From contig NZ_JAASQR010000001.1 in the NCBI RefSeq assembly GCF_011762025.1, positions 372,001 through 436,000 of the forward strand: DNA of 64,000 bases, in the 5' to 3' direction. The position numbers and the translations under genes were made by a program. Positions 44,360 to 53,033 of the stretch are shown here, one piece after another. The stretch's first letter is position 1. Each line of letters begins with the position of its first letter. Origin of the DNA: Sphingobium vermicomposti. Its GTDB lineage: Bacteria > Pseudomonadota > Alphaproteobacteria > Sphingomonadales > Sphingomonadaceae. Below the pieces are notes generated by a model. The model was given only the letters and a program-made list of their open reading frames with translations. It was not told the origin of the DNA and ran no database searches.

Positions 44360-45049
44360 ATGACAAGCTGTTCCACATTGCGTTATATCGGTTCGGCCCT
44401 GGCCCTGTCCGCCGCGACGATGATCGCGCAACCGGCGGCAGCGCAATTTTTCTGGTCGCCGCCTGACTTTTCCGCGCCGCCGCTGACCGACGCCGCAGCC
44501 GCCACGGCGCTGGGCCTGCCGGGCGCGACGGCGGATGAGATCCGCGCGGGGCTGGTGTGGAACCTGCGGGCGGCGCTCAATGTCGCGGCGCTCCAGTGCC
44601 AGTTCGAACCGACGCTGCTGTCGATCAGCAACTATAACGCGATGATCGCGCATCACGACCGGGAAATGGATTCGGCGCAGACGGGCCTGCTCGGTTATTT
44701 CCAGCGTACCGTGGGCAAGGGCAAGCCGGGACAGGTCGCGTCCGACCAATATGGGACCCGCATCTATTCGGGCTATTCCACCGTGCAGGCGCAGCGCGGT
44801 TTCTGTCAGGCGGCGGCGCTGGTGGGGCGGCAGGCGATCTTCGCCGATCGCGGATCACTGCACGAGGTCGCGCGCACCGGGCTGGGTTCGATCAAAAAAT
44901 CGCTGATCCTGGCGGGCGAGCAATATTATGGCGACCCTGGCCGCAGCTATTCATTGAAGCTGCCGTCGCAGGACAAGAAATGCTGGAGGAAGAACCAGCT
45001 GCGTCCCAACTGCCAGGTTGCCTATAATCAGCAGATCGGGGCGCAGTAA
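44360..45049 (+). CDS. exported protein of unknown function
   Basis: A 229-residue protein with a signal peptide ending near PAAAQ. The mature part is soluble with four cysteines (LQCQ, GFCQA, KKCWR, PNCQV) that could form two disulfides, and a Tyr/Gly-rich centre (SDQYGTRIYSGYSTVQ). GGGGAAG lies 6 nt before the ATG. It looks like a conserved sphingomonad periplasmic protein; role unknown. Confidence 0.7.
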   Translation: MTSCSTLRYIGSALALSAATMIAQPAAAQFFWSPPDFSAPPLTDAAAATALGLPGATADEIRAGLVWNLRAALNVAALQCQFEPTLLSISNYNAMIAHHDREMDSAQTGLLGYFQRTVGKGKPGQVASDQYGTRIYSGYSTVQAQRGFCQAAALVGRQAIFADRGSLHEVARTGLGSIKKSLILAGEQYYGDPGRSYSLKLPSQDKKCWRKNQLRPNCQVAYNQQIGAQ

Positions 45050-45067
45050 CAGCGCAATCGCAGCCGC

Positions 45068-45084
45068 GCTGGCCGCCAGCTTTT
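45068..45084 (+). terminator. weak hairpin terminator between convergent genes
   Basis: GCTGG-CCG-CCAGC followed by TTTT lies 18 nt after the stop of the exported-protein gene and touches the queE stop. The stem is only 5 bp, so strength is doubtful. Confidence 0.35.
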
Positions 45085-45730
45085 AGCGCAGACCCAGATA
45101 TTTGTGGGTCTGCAGGCTGAGCCGCCAGCGGGGGCGCGCCATGACCAGGTCGATGGCGGCCTGCATATTGGCGGCGGCGTTGGGGTCATCGAGCGGCTGG
45201 ACCAGCAGATGGTCGAACGCCCAGCCTTCCATCGCTTCGACATCGGCCAGGCTGTGGCCCGCGCCGGGTTGCGGCCAGACCAGCTTCAGTTCATTTCCGC
45301 TGCGCTGCACGACATCGCTGCCTGCCTTCGGGCTGATGCAGATCCAGTCGATCGCGGGATGCGCCGGAATCGTGCCGTTGCTTTCGATCGCGATGGTGAA
45401 GCCCCGCGCATGCAGCGCGTCGATGAGGGCGTCGTCGATCTGGAGCATGGGTTCGCCGCCGGTGATGACGATATAGCGCCCCTCCCCATCTTCGCCCCAA
45501 AAGGCCAGGGCAGCGTCGGCGAGCGCGGCGGCGTCAGCGAACTTGCCGCCGCCATCGCCATCGGTGCCGACAAAGTCCGTGTCGCAAAACTGGCAAACCG
45601 CCTTGCGCCGATCCTCTTCCCGACCAGTCCACAGGTTGCACCCGGCGAAACGGAGGAAGACGGCGCGGCGACCGCTATGCACGCCTTCGCCCTGCAGCGT
45701 CAGAAACATTTCCTTGACGGCATAGGTCAT
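45083..45730 (-). CDS. queE: 7-carboxy-7-deazaguanine synthase
   Basis: Radical-SAM enzyme of the queuosine pathway, 215 residues. The cluster motif is FAGCNLWTGRE...CQFCDTDF, the extended spacing typical of QueE, and YIVITGGEPM is the SAM-binding GGE region. The ATG at 45730 gives the family start MTYAVKEMFLTLQGEG. queC lies 4 nt upstream, so the two form a pair. Confidence 0.94.
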   Translation of the reverse strand: MTYAVKEMFLTLQGEGVHSGRRAVFLRFAGCNLWTGREEDRRKAVCQFCDTDFVGTDGDGGGKFADAAALADAALAFWGEDGEGRYIVITGGEPMLQIDDALIDALHARGFTIAIESNGTIPAHPAIDWICISPKAGSDVVQRSGNELKLVWPQPGAGHSLADVEAMEGWAFDHLLVQPLDDPNAAANMQAAIDLVMARPRWRLSLQTHKYLGLR

Positions 45731-45734
45731 CGCG

Positions 45735-46427
45735 TCACGGCTTTGCGGCGTAATCGGTGGGATCAGGCAGGCCCGCTTCCTCAAAACCCTTGGACCGCAG
45801 GCGGCAGCTGTCGCACAGACCGCAATGCCGGTTGCCGGGCCCAGGATCATAGCAGGACCAGGTCAGCCCGGCGTCCAGGCCCAGCCGCTGCGCCTCTCGC
45901 ACGATGTCGGCCTTGCTCATATGCTGGAGCGGTGCGTTGATGCGGAGCGGATGTCCTTCCACGCCCGCCTTGGTCGCGAGCGCCGCCATCTTCTGAAAAG
46001 CGTCGATAAATTCGGGGCGGCAGTCGGGATAGCCCGAATAATCGAGCGCGTTGACGCCGATGAAGATGTCGCTGGCACCCGAAACCTCTGCAAGGCCCAG
46101 CGTCAGCGACAGGAAAATGGTGTTGCGCGCCGGGACATAGGTGATCGGAATGCTGGACCCCACGCCGCTTTTTGGAACGGCGAGGTCGGCGGTCAGCGCG
46201 GAACCACCAAAGGCGGTAAGGTCAAGCGGCAGGACGATATGGGACATGGCGTTGAGCGCCGTCGCGACCCTGGCCGCTGCCTGCAGTTCGACACGATGGC
46301 GTTGATTATAATCGATGGTGAGCGCCAGCACATGATAGCCAGCCTCCCGCGCGAGCCCGCCCGCGACCATGGAGTCCAGCCCGCCCGAAAGCAGGACGAC
46401 AGCGAATTTTCCCTTATTGGCGACCAT
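45735..46427 (-). CDS. queC: 7-cyano-7-deazaguanine synthase
   Basis: ATP-dependent enzyme making preQ0, 230 residues. The PP-loop SGGLDSMVAG is at the N-terminus and the zinc-site cysteines appear at the C-terminus (SCYDPG, CGLCDSCRLR). ATG at 46427 is preferred over the GTG at 46433. Co-transcribed with queE. Confidence 0.94.
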   Translation of the reverse strand: MVANKGKFAVVLLSGGLDSMVAGGLAREAGYHVLALTIDYNQRHRVELQAAARVATALNAMSHIVLPLDLTAFGGSALTADLAVPKSGVGSSIPITYVPARNTIFLSLTLGLAEVSGASDIFIGVNALDYSGYPDCRPEFIDAFQKMAALATKAGVEGHPLRINAPLQHMSKADIVREAQRLGLDAGLTWSCYDPGPGNRHCGLCDSCRLRSKGFEEAGLPDPTDYAAKP

Positions 46428-46466
46428 GGCCACGCGCTAACAATCCGGGCGGCTATGTGCAAGCGA

Positions 46467-46877
46467 TCAGCGGCAGACGCCCATCCGCCGTGCTTCCATA
46501 TCGACGGCAAAGGGCGCGCCGTCGGCAATGCCCTGGGAACGGACCTGCGCCAGCCGGGGTGTTTCGACGCGAAGGTCGGTCCGACCGCCGCCCGCGCCAC
46601 CGCAATCATAGCTGACGGAAAGGCGCGTCGCGCTGTGTTCAAGCGTCAGCTGTTTGCAGCTGGCGCGCGGGTGGCGAAGCTGGACCAGCTGGCGCAGATG
46701 GGACAGGCAGAGCCTGCGCGGGCGGTTGCTTTCGCGTTCGCTGCCCCTTTCCCGCAATTCCCATTCGCCCGGCTCCACATTGGCAGTGGCCGGGGCGGGC
46801 AGGGCCAACACGGCTGAGGGCGACGCCGGGACCAGCATCGCAAACGCGCATGTCATGGCGCGCAGTCCAATCGTCAT
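46467..46877 (-). CDS. DUF3617 periplasmic protein
   Basis: A 136-residue exported protein: signal peptide MTIGLRAMTCAFAMLVPASP, then PGEWELRERG, the start of the DUF3617 domain, with paired cysteines (RLCLSH, ASCKQL, YDCGG, GVCR). The family is common in sphingomonads and of unknown function. The start at 46877 is chosen because the frame upstream (to 47093) is not protein-like. Confidence 0.72.
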   Translation of the reverse strand: MTIGLRAMTCAFAMLVPASPSAVLALPAPATANVEPGEWELRERGSERESNRPRRLCLSHLRQLVQLRHPRASCKQLTLEHSATRLSVSYDCGGAGGGRTDLRVETPRLAQVRSQGIADGAPFAVDMEARRMGVCR

Positions 46878-47035
46878 TCCTTTAGCCCTTATCGTCAGCA
46901 AAGCGCATTGGGTTTGCCGGAACATCATCCGGCGTTGCGCCATGATGCACCTAAAATGCGGCCATTTGATGCCCAGCCCTTGCCTGACCCTCAACCCCGC
47001 TGCCGCACCCGTTGCAAAATCGCCGGAATTTGGCG

Positions 47036-47944
47036 TCAACCTTCTGCAAAACTGTCCAGCAGAACCGGGAAAATCCGCGAGCAGAAAGCACAATCGACCC
47101 CGATCACGCCCTGATCATCCGCCATTTCCAGACGCTCACTGGCGGGGAAGCGGCCTATCACGCTGCGGATATGGTCGATGTCGCACCGGCATCCCTTGGT
47201 CAATTCCACCGGGTCGGTCACGCGCACCACTTCCTCTTCATGGAACAATCGCCAGACGATGTCTGTCAAAGGCAGCGCCGGATTCGTCAGTTCATCGTCC
47301 TGAAGCGTTACCGCGAGGGCCTGCACATGTTCCCATTCGGGGTGGTCGTGGCGGGTGTGCAGACGGTCCCGCCCCACCTCGCCCTCCGGCAAATGCTGGA
47401 GCAGCATGCCAGCGGCCAGGCACCCCTCGCCCGCTTCATGCCGGGTGGCGATATGGACGACGCTGGGGATCTGTTCGGACTGGAAGAAATAATGTTCGGC
47501 TGCGCTGGCCAGCGAATCCCCATCGAGCGGGACGATGCCCTGATAGCGCTCACCGGTCACTGCCTGGTCGAAGGTGATGGCGAGATAGCCTTTGCCGAAC
47601 AAGCCGAACAGCGTCGGATCGGGACCGAGTTCCGCCAGGCGATCCGCGTCGAACTTGGCATAGCCGCGCACTTCGCCATTCTTATAATCGGCGACCAGCA
47701 AGCTGACGACGCCGCTTTCCGTCTGCGCTTGCAAGGTAAGTTGCCCCCCCGCATGCTTGAGCGTGCTGCCCAGCAGCGCCGCCAGCACCAGCGCGGAAGC
47801 GAGCAGCCGTTCGATCGCCGGTGGATAGGCGTGCGCGGCCAGCACATCGTCCAGCACCGGCCCCAGCCGCAATATGCGCCCGCGCGCATTGCGGGACGGG
47901 ATGGTGAAGCCCAGGGCGTGGTCGATATGGGCGGATGAGGTCAA
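47036..47944 (-). CDS. hslO: Hsp33 redox-regulated chaperone
   Basis: A 302-residue holdase activated by oxidation. It has the Hsp33 core (LASALVLAALLGSTLKHAGG, YFFQSEQIPS) and the C-terminal zinc site CRCDIDH...VDCAFCSRIF, whose four Cys form disulfides on activation. Length is normal. The intergenic repeat region lies upstream. Confidence 0.93.
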   Translation of the reverse strand: MTSSAHIDHALGFTIPSRNARGRILRLGPVLDDVLAAHAYPPAIERLLASALVLAALLGSTLKHAGGQLTLQAQTESGVVSLLVADYKNGEVRGYAKFDADRLAELGPDPTLFGLFGKGYLAITFDQAVTGERYQGIVPLDGDSLASAAEHYFFQSEQIPSVVHIATRHEAGEGCLAAGMLLQHLPEGEVGRDRLHTRHDHPEWEHVQALAVTLQDDELTNPALPLTDIVWRLFHEEEVVRVTDPVELTKGCRCDIDHIRSVIGRFPASERLEMADDQGVIGVDCAFCSRIFPVLLDSFAEG

Positions 47945-48020
47945 GGCAAGCTCCGTTTGTCCCGCATGATGAGCGGGGAATATGCAGCGTCCGCCGCTTT
48001 AGCGCCGGGCAGGTTCGCTG

Positions 48021-48099
48021 CTAGTGGATTGATTTTGACATTTGCATCCCGCTAGCCGGATAGGAAGGTCGCAAATGTCAAAATCGTAAAATCCACTAG
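48021..48099. repeat. long imperfect palindrome, copy 1
   Basis: Outer arms CTAGTGGAT/ATCCACTAG and inner arms TTTTGACATTTGC/GCAAATGTCAAAA flank a central CTAGCCGGATAGG region. It could fold into a long hairpin. Copy 2 follows 13 nt later with the same layout. Confidence 0.85.
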
Positions 48100-48112
48100 A
48101 TTCATATAGTTG

Positions 48113-48189
48113 CTAGTGGTCCGAAAAGATTCTGACATTTGCGCACCGCCTAGCCGATAGGGATGCAAATGTCAGAATCGGACCACTAG
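48113..48189. repeat. long imperfect palindrome, copy 2
   Basis: Outer arms CTAGTGGTCC/GGACCACTAG and inner arms GATTCTGACATTTGC/GCAAATGTCAGAATC flank CTAGCCGATAGG. It is a diverged copy of the preceding palindrome, with compensating changes in both arms, which argues that the paired structure is maintained. It ends 21 nt after (downstream of) the argF stop. Confidence 0.85.
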
Positions 48190-48210
48190 ATAGGAACATG
48201 TCCCGCGAAC

Positions 48211-49140
48211 TCAACCGAGGCGGCCAGCAGCCCAAAGCAGCACCGACTTTTGCCCATGGATGCGATTTTCCGCCTCGTCCCAGATGAGCGACTGCGGGCC
48301 GTCGATCACTTCGGGGACCACTTCTTCGCCGCGATGGGCGGGCAGGCAGTGCAGGAAGCGGGCATCGGGGCGGGCATGCGCCATCAGGGCGGGCGTGACC
48401 TGATAGGGCATCATCGCCTTCAGCTTTTCTTCGGCATGCGCCTGCCCCATGGAAATCCAGGTATCGGTGACGACGACATCCGCGCCCGCAACAGCGGCCA
48501 CCGGATCGCGCGTCAGCGTGACGCGCGCACCCGCCGCCTTCGCTTCATCGGCAAAGGCAGCGTCCGGCTCATAGCCTTCGGGCACGGCAACGCGGACGTC
48601 GAACTTCAGCAGCCCGGCGGCCTCTATGATGGAATGGAGGACATTATTGCCATCGCCCAGCCATGCCCATTGGCTGCCGGGCAGCGCGAGGCCATGTTCC
48701 ACCACCGTCAGCAGGTCCGCCACGATCTGACAGGGATGGGACAGGTCGGTCAGGCCGTTGATCACCGGGACAGTCGCGTGGTGCGCCATCTCTTCAATCT
48801 TGGCATGGTCGTCGGTGCGGATCATGATCATGTCGCACATGCGGCTGAGCACGCGGGCGGTATCGGCAACGGTTTCGCCCCGGCCCAGCTGGCTGGTCGC
48901 GCCGTCCAGGATCAGCGACGACCCGCCCAGCTGGCGAATGGCCATGTCGAAGCTGACGCGGGTGCGGGTGGAGTTTTTCTCGAAAATCATCGCGAGCGTG
49001 TGCCCGGCGAGGGGCGCGTCGGCATCGACCCGCCCCTTGGGCTGGCCCCGGCGCGCGGCCTTGCGGTCGATGGCGTCGGCCAGCATCGCGGCGATGGCTT
49101 CGCCGCCTGCGTCGGTGAGATTCAGGAAATGTCTGGTCAT
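48211..49140 (-). CDS. argF: ornithine carbamoyltransferase
   Basis: A 309-residue arginine-biosynthesis enzyme with the carbamoyl-phosphate site STRTRVSFD near residue 56, HPCQ ([11 protein letters not shown]), DTWISMG and the ornithine-site [19 protein letters not shown] precedes the ATG. It follows argD in the same direction with a repeat-bearing gap. Confidence 0.95.
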   Translation of the reverse strand: MTRHFLNLTDAGGEAIAAMLADAIDRKAARRGQPKGRVDADAPLAGHTLAMIFEKNSTRTRVSFDMAIRQLGGSSLILDGATSQLGRGETVADTARVLSRMCDMIMIRTDDHAKIEEMAHHATVPVINGLTDLSHPCQIVADLLTVVEHGLALPGSQWAWLGDGNNVLHSIIEAAGLLKFDVRVAVPEGYEPDAAFADEAKAAGARVTLTRDPVAAVAGADVVVTDTWISMGQAHAEEKLKAMMPYQVTPALMAHARPDARFLHCLPAHRGEEVVPEVIDGPQSLIWDEAENRIHGQKSVLLWAAGRLG

Positions 49141-49155
49141 GGAATTTCCCCTGGT

Positions 49156-49230
49156 CCGTTCGGACTGAGCGAAAGCGAAGGAGCCTCGCTACGCTTGGCT
49201 GAACCCTTCGGCATCGCTCAGGGCGAACGG
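49156..49230. repeat. inverted repeat between argD and argF
   Basis: CCGTTCGGACTGAGCGAAAG and its counterpart ending CGCTCAGGGCGAACGG form an imperfect inverted pair with a CGAAGG/CCTTCG core. The unit is related to the pair between fliP and fliQ and looks like a REP-type chromosomal repeat. Confidence 0.7.
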
Positions 49231-49238
49231 TTTTGGAC

Positions 49239-50432
49239 TTAAGCCGCCTCTACCTGAGCAAAGTCGCGCGCTCCGGCTGACAGTTTTTCGATGCACTCGG
49301 CGATATGGCTTTCCCCGATCACCAGCGGCGGTAGGATGCGCACGACATTCTGCCCAGCCGAAACGGTCAGCAGACCATGATGATCGCGCAGGTGCGCCAC
49401 GAAATTGCGAGCGTCGAAGCTGTCCTTCAGCTTGACGCCCAGCATCAGGCCCATGCCGCGCACGTCTTCGAACATGTCGTGGTTGGGGATCAGCTGTTCA
49501 AGCGCCGAGCGCAGGCGCGCGCCCATCGCCTTCACATGGTCGAGGAAACCGTCGCCCAGCACTTCGTCCAGCACCGCCATGCCAACCGCCATGGCGAGCG
49601 GATTGCCGCCATAGGTGGAGCCGTGGGTGCCAAAGACCATGCCCTTCGCCGCTTCCTCTGTCGCGAGGCAGGCACCCAGCGGGAAGCCCGCGCCGATCCC
49701 CTTGGCCACCGCCATGATGTCGGGCGTCAGGCCATATTGTTCATGCGCGGAAAAAGTGCCGGTGCGGGCATAGCCGCATTGAACTTCGTCCAGGATCAGC
49801 AGCAGCCCCTGTTCATCGCACAGCTTGCGCAGGCCCGACAGAAACGCCTGCGTCGCTGGAGTGACGCCGCCTTCGCCCTGCACCGGTTCCAGCAGGAAAC
49901 CGGCGGTATCGCCATCGACCGCAGCCGTGGCCGCTTCCAGATCGTTGAACGGCACCACGGTGAAGCCGGGCAGCAAGGGTTCGAAGCCATCGCGCATCTT
50001 GGGCTGGCTGGTCGCGGAGATCGTGCCCAGCGTCCGACCATGGAAGGCGTTGTCGAACGTGATGATCCGGTGCCGATGTGCCTGCCCATTGGCGTAATGA
50101 TAGCGGCGCGCGGTCTTGATCGCGCACTCCACTGCTTCCGCACCCGAATTGGTGAAGAAAACCGTGTCGGCGAAGGTCGTGTCGACCAGCCGCTGCGCGA
50201 ACTTTTCGCCCAGTGGCATGCCATAGAGGTTCGACGTGTGCATCAGCGTCGCGGCCTGATCGGCAATCGCCTTGACCAGCCGCGGATGGCCATGGCCAAG
50301 GATGTTGACCGCGATGCCGCTGGCGAAGTCGAGATAACGCTCGCCACGTTCGCCGATCAGATAGCAGCCTTCGCCTCGCACCGGGCGGACGTCGCACCGG
50401 GGGTAAACGGGCATGAGCGGCGTGATCGACAT
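49239..50432 (-). CDS. argD: acetylornithine aminotransferase
   Basis: A 397-residue PLP enzyme of arginine (and possibly lysine) synthesis. Landmarks: VNILGHGHPRLV, FTNSGAEAVECAIK, HGRTLGT, LILDEVQCGYARTG and the PLP Lys in DIMAVAKGIGAGFPLGA. The ATG at 50432 is used; upstream frame to 50600 overlaps a terminator. Transcribed with argF. Confidence 0.94.
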   Translation of the reverse strand: MSITPLMPVYPRCDVRPVRGEGCYLIGERGERYLDFASGIAVNILGHGHPRLVKAIADQAATLMHTSNLYGMPLGEKFAQRLVDTTFADTVFFTNSGAEAVECAIKTARRYHYANGQAHRHRIITFDNAFHGRTLGTISATSQPKMRDGFEPLLPGFTVVPFNDLEAATAAVDGDTAGFLLEPVQGEGGVTPATQAFLSGLRKLCDEQGLLLILDEVQCGYARTGTFSAHEQYGLTPDIMAVAKGIGAGFPLGACLATEEAAKGMVFGTHGSTYGGNPLAMAVGMAVLDEVLGDGFLDHVKAMGARLRSALEQLIPNHDMFEDVRGMGLMLGVKLKDSFDARNFVAHLRDHHGLLTVSAGQNVVRILPPLVIGESHIAECIEKLSAGARDFAQVEAA

Positions 50433-50476
50433 GAGGCCCTCCCTTGGCTGGGCTGATTTAAAAAAAGTCCAAAACG

Positions 50477-50502
50477 CAAAAAGGCGGCCCCGCCGGGCCG
50501 CC
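50477..50502 (-). terminator. intrinsic terminator after fliS
   Basis: On the minus strand GGCGGCCC-GGCG-GGGCCGCC is followed by TTTTTGCGTTTTGG and another T run. It lies 60 nt past the fliS stop and separates the flagellar genes from argD. Confidence 0.8.
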
Positions 50503-50562
50503 CTATGCGAGCGATGCCTATACCCAAGCCGCCGGAGCGGTGCAAGTGTCGCTAAAGCGCCC

Positions 50563-50958
50563 TCAGCCGATCTGGCCCCAGGCGTCGGCGATCTCCGCAA
50601 TCATGTCGCGCGCCTGTTCGGCGGGCTGTGGGTCGCGTTCCTTTGCGCTGAGCAGCAGCAGGCGGCGCGCTTCCCGGTAGATCTGGGCAAGGCCCATGGC
50701 GACGTCTCCCCCGCGATCGAAATCCAGGCTGGATTCGAGCGCGATCAGGATCGACATGGCGCGCGCCTGCTTGTCGGACACTTTGAGCCGATCATTGTTG
50801 CGTTCGGCGAGGGCGGTCGCTTCCAGAGCGATCAGCAGTTCGTCGAACAGCACCTTGACCAGTGCATGGGGGGTCGCGCCTTCGATACGGCTGCCCGAAT
50901 GAACGGCCGCATAGCCGCGCGCCGCGCGATTGCCTGCATAGCCCTGACTATAGAACAT
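50563..50958 (-). CDS. fliS: flagellin chaperone FliS
   Basis: A 131-residue all-helical export chaperone. Landmarks are YSQGYAGNRAARGYAAV at the N-terminus, TPHALVKVLFDELL and DFDRGGDVAMGLAQIY. It binds flagellin in the cytoplasm before export. Lies 18 nt after fliD and ends the operon at a strong terminator. Confidence 0.9.
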   Translation of the reverse strand: MFYSQGYAGNRAARGYAAVHSGSRIEGATPHALVKVLFDELLIALEATALAERNNDRLKVSDKQARAMSILIALESSLDFDRGGDVAMGLAQIYREARRLLLLSAKERDPQPAEQARDMIAEIADAWGQIG

Positions 50959-50976
50959 GATTGAAGACCCCTGTTA

Positions 50977-52377
50977 TCAATTGTCGCTCTTGTTCCACAT
51001 GGCGACCTGTTGTTCGAGATAGCTCTGCGTGGCCTTGAGCGAAGCGAGGCGCTTGTCCATCGCGCTGTAAACCTTGGAAAGCTGTTCCTGGTAATCGGCC
51101 ATCTGGTCGTTCAGCTTTTCCAGCTGATCGGCCAGCGACTTGCCCAGCTTTTCATATTTGCTGCTGGCCGAGGCCAGCGGACCGTCCTTTTGCAGGATCG
51201 CATCGCGCACACCGTCCATCAATCCGGCAAGACCCGGCATCGTAGCCGACTTGACCGTCGGATTGAGCATCTGGGTGATCGCCGCCGCGTCGGTAGACAG
51301 CGCCTTGTCGAGCACAGCCGTATCCAGCTTGAGCGTGCCATCCCGGTTCGTGCTGACGCCGATGGACGACAGCGTGCCGTAGGTGCCCGTGGGCGACAGC
51401 ACCGCCGACGTCATCTGCGAAAGCTGGCGCTTCATGTCGCGAATCGACGTTTCGCCGTTGAGCACGCCCGCGCTGGACGAATCCGCGCCGGTGGAAGTCG
51501 CAGTGTTCAGCGCCTTCATCAGCGTGTTGTAGGCGTCCACAAATTCGACCATCAGGTCGCGCATGGTCGTGGTCGGTTCGGTCGTGGCCAGCGTAACGCT
51601 GGTCCCCGGCGCGGCCTTGTTCAGGTCAATGCGCAGATGGGCGATCGCGGTGTCGATCGTGTTGCTGCTATAATATTGTTCGACCCCATCCAGGCTGATG
51701 ATCGAATCCTGCGCCTGCACCTGGCGCGTCATGCCACCGCTGGCCCCGTCCCAGGTGAAGGCATCAAGCGCCGTGTTGGCCGATGTATTGGTGAAGGTGA
51801 AGCTGTTCGCCGCCCCCGTCGCACCCTTCATGACCAGGCGCGTGCCCTGATTGTCGGTGATGACGCTGGCGGTTACGCCGGTCCCCGCCGCGTTGATCGC
51901 GGTGGCGAGGTCGGCATAGGTGGCATTGGCCGCGAGCGTGATGGGCACGGCGGCGGCGCTGCCGACCTGGAGCGAAAAGCTGCCATCGCCGATCACCGTT
52001 GCGGCGGTCGCGCCCACGGCCGGGGCGGACGCGATGGTCTGCGCGGCGGCGAGCTGGCGCACCTCCAGCTGGGCGGGCAGCCGGGGCGTGCCGCCGGGCA
52101 GCAGGCTGACGGCGGCAATGCTGGGATCATTGGAGGCAGGCGTTCCGGCATAGCCAGTGCCCGCGAGCAAGCTGTTCAGCGCGTCAGCAAAGCTGTTCAG
52201 CGAACTGGAGGCCGAAGCCAGCGCGGAAATGCGCGCATTGTTCAGGCTCTGGCGGTCGGTGATCACCTTCTGCTTGGGATCGCGCGCTGCGCTCACCAGG
52301 CTGGAAACCAGCGCCGATGTGTCGATACCTGAGCCAATGCCCAGAGCCGTCGAAATGCTGCCGCTTACCGAGGTCAT
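50977..52377 (-). CDS. fliD: flagellar filament cap protein FliD
   Basis: A 466-residue filament cap protein. The N-terminus (ALGIGSGIDTSALVSSLVSA) and the C-terminal coiled coil (about 400-455, KLGKSLADQLEKLNDQM) are conserved and polymerise; the centre is Ala/Thr-rich and variable. Starts MTSVSGSISTAL. Probably transcribed with the upstream gene from a sigma-28-type promoter. Confidence 0.92.
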   Translation of the reverse strand: MTSVSGSISTALGIGSGIDTSALVSSLVSAARDPKQKVITDRQSLNNARISALASASSSLNSFADALNSLLAGTGYAGTPASNDPSIAAVSLLPGGTPRLPAQLEVRQLAAAQTIASAPAVGATAATVIGDGSFSLQVGSAAAVPITLAANATYADLATAINAAGTGVTASVITDNQGTRLVMKGATGAANSFTFTNTSANTALDAFTWDGASGGMTRQVQAQDSIISLDGVEQYYSSNTIDTAIAHLRIDLNKAAPGTSVTLATTEPTTTMRDLMVEFVDAYNTLMKALNTATSTGADSSSAGVLNGETSIRDMKRQLSQMTSAVLSPTGTYGTLSSIGVSTNRDGTLKLDTAVLDKALSTDAAAITQMLNPTVKSATMPGLAGLMDGVRDAILQKDGPLASASSKYEKLGKSLADQLEKLNDQMADYQEQLSKVYSAMDKRLASLKATQSYLEQQVAMWNKSDN

Positions 52378-52487
52378 CCACCGTCCTTTCAGAAGTGAGA
52401 ACGGCGATAGGAGGAAGACCTTTAGGAATGATTTTCACGGCGTGCGAAAGTTCGTCCGCAGAGGCATCTTTTCAGTATGCCGCCTTC

Positions 52488-52955
52488 TCAATATCCCGAC
52501 GACAGGATCTGATCGACCGCGCCGCGCTTCAGATGCGCCTGTGCCGCATGGGCATAGCCTGCCTGCTGCGCGATACGCTTGCCCAGCATGACGGCGCTTT
52601 CGACGGCTTCCTTCGATGCGGGGGGCAGTGGCACGAGGATGATCGGCGCGGGCAACATGGTTTGAATGGCCGCGTCCGCCGCCTCGACCGAGGTTTCGCC
52701 TCCTTCAGCCCTGAGGTCGGCAAGAATATCGGCGACGCGCGCGTGCATCTTTGCATATTCCGCCGCGCTGGCGAGATCGTCATCGGAGCCTGAAGTCGCC
52801 GGTTTGCCGGATGGGTGCTGTCTGCCGCTACCCTGGCCATCCGACATGACGGGTCGCTGGTTGGCAGATACAGGCTGTATTGCGGACACAGGTGAGGTCG
52901 CACGGGGGGAGACCCGATCGGCAGACAATTCGTTCCGCGACATATATTCGTTCAT
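52488..52955 (-). CDS. unknown protein upstream of fliD
   Basis: A 155-residue soluble protein with no recognised domain. Residues 1-65 are Ser/Pro/Gln-rich and probably disordered; 70-155 look helical (AAEYAKMHARVADILADLRAE, EAVESAVMLGKRIAQQAG). No signal peptide. A sigma-28-like promoter lies 30-60 nt upstream and fliD, fliS follow, which puts it in the late flagellar class. It could be an export chaperone or regulator; neither is shown by sequence. Confidence 0.6.
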   Translation of the reverse strand: MNEYMSRNELSADRVSPRATSPVSAIQPVSANQRPVMSDGQGSGRQHPSGKPATSGSDDDLASAAEYAKMHARVADILADLRAEGGETSVEAADAAIQTMLPAPIILVPLPPASKEAVESAVMLGKRIAQQAGYAHAAQAHLKRGAVDQILSSGY

Positions 52956-52987
52956 GACGCACCATCCTAATGCGTCCCCATGAACAG

Positions 52988-53014
52988 AGTACGGCAATCA
53001 ATGCCTAAGATTTA
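52988..53014 (-). promoter_or_regulatory. sigma-28 (FliA)-type flagellar promoter
   Basis: On the minus strand TAAATCTT (53007-53014), an 11-nt spacer and GCCGTACT (52988-52995) resemble the FliA consensus TAAAGTTT-N11-GCCGATAA with exact spacing. Position fits late expression of the unknown gene, fliD and fliS. Confidence 0.55.
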
Positions 53015-53033
53015 GTTCACCCTGAGAATATTT

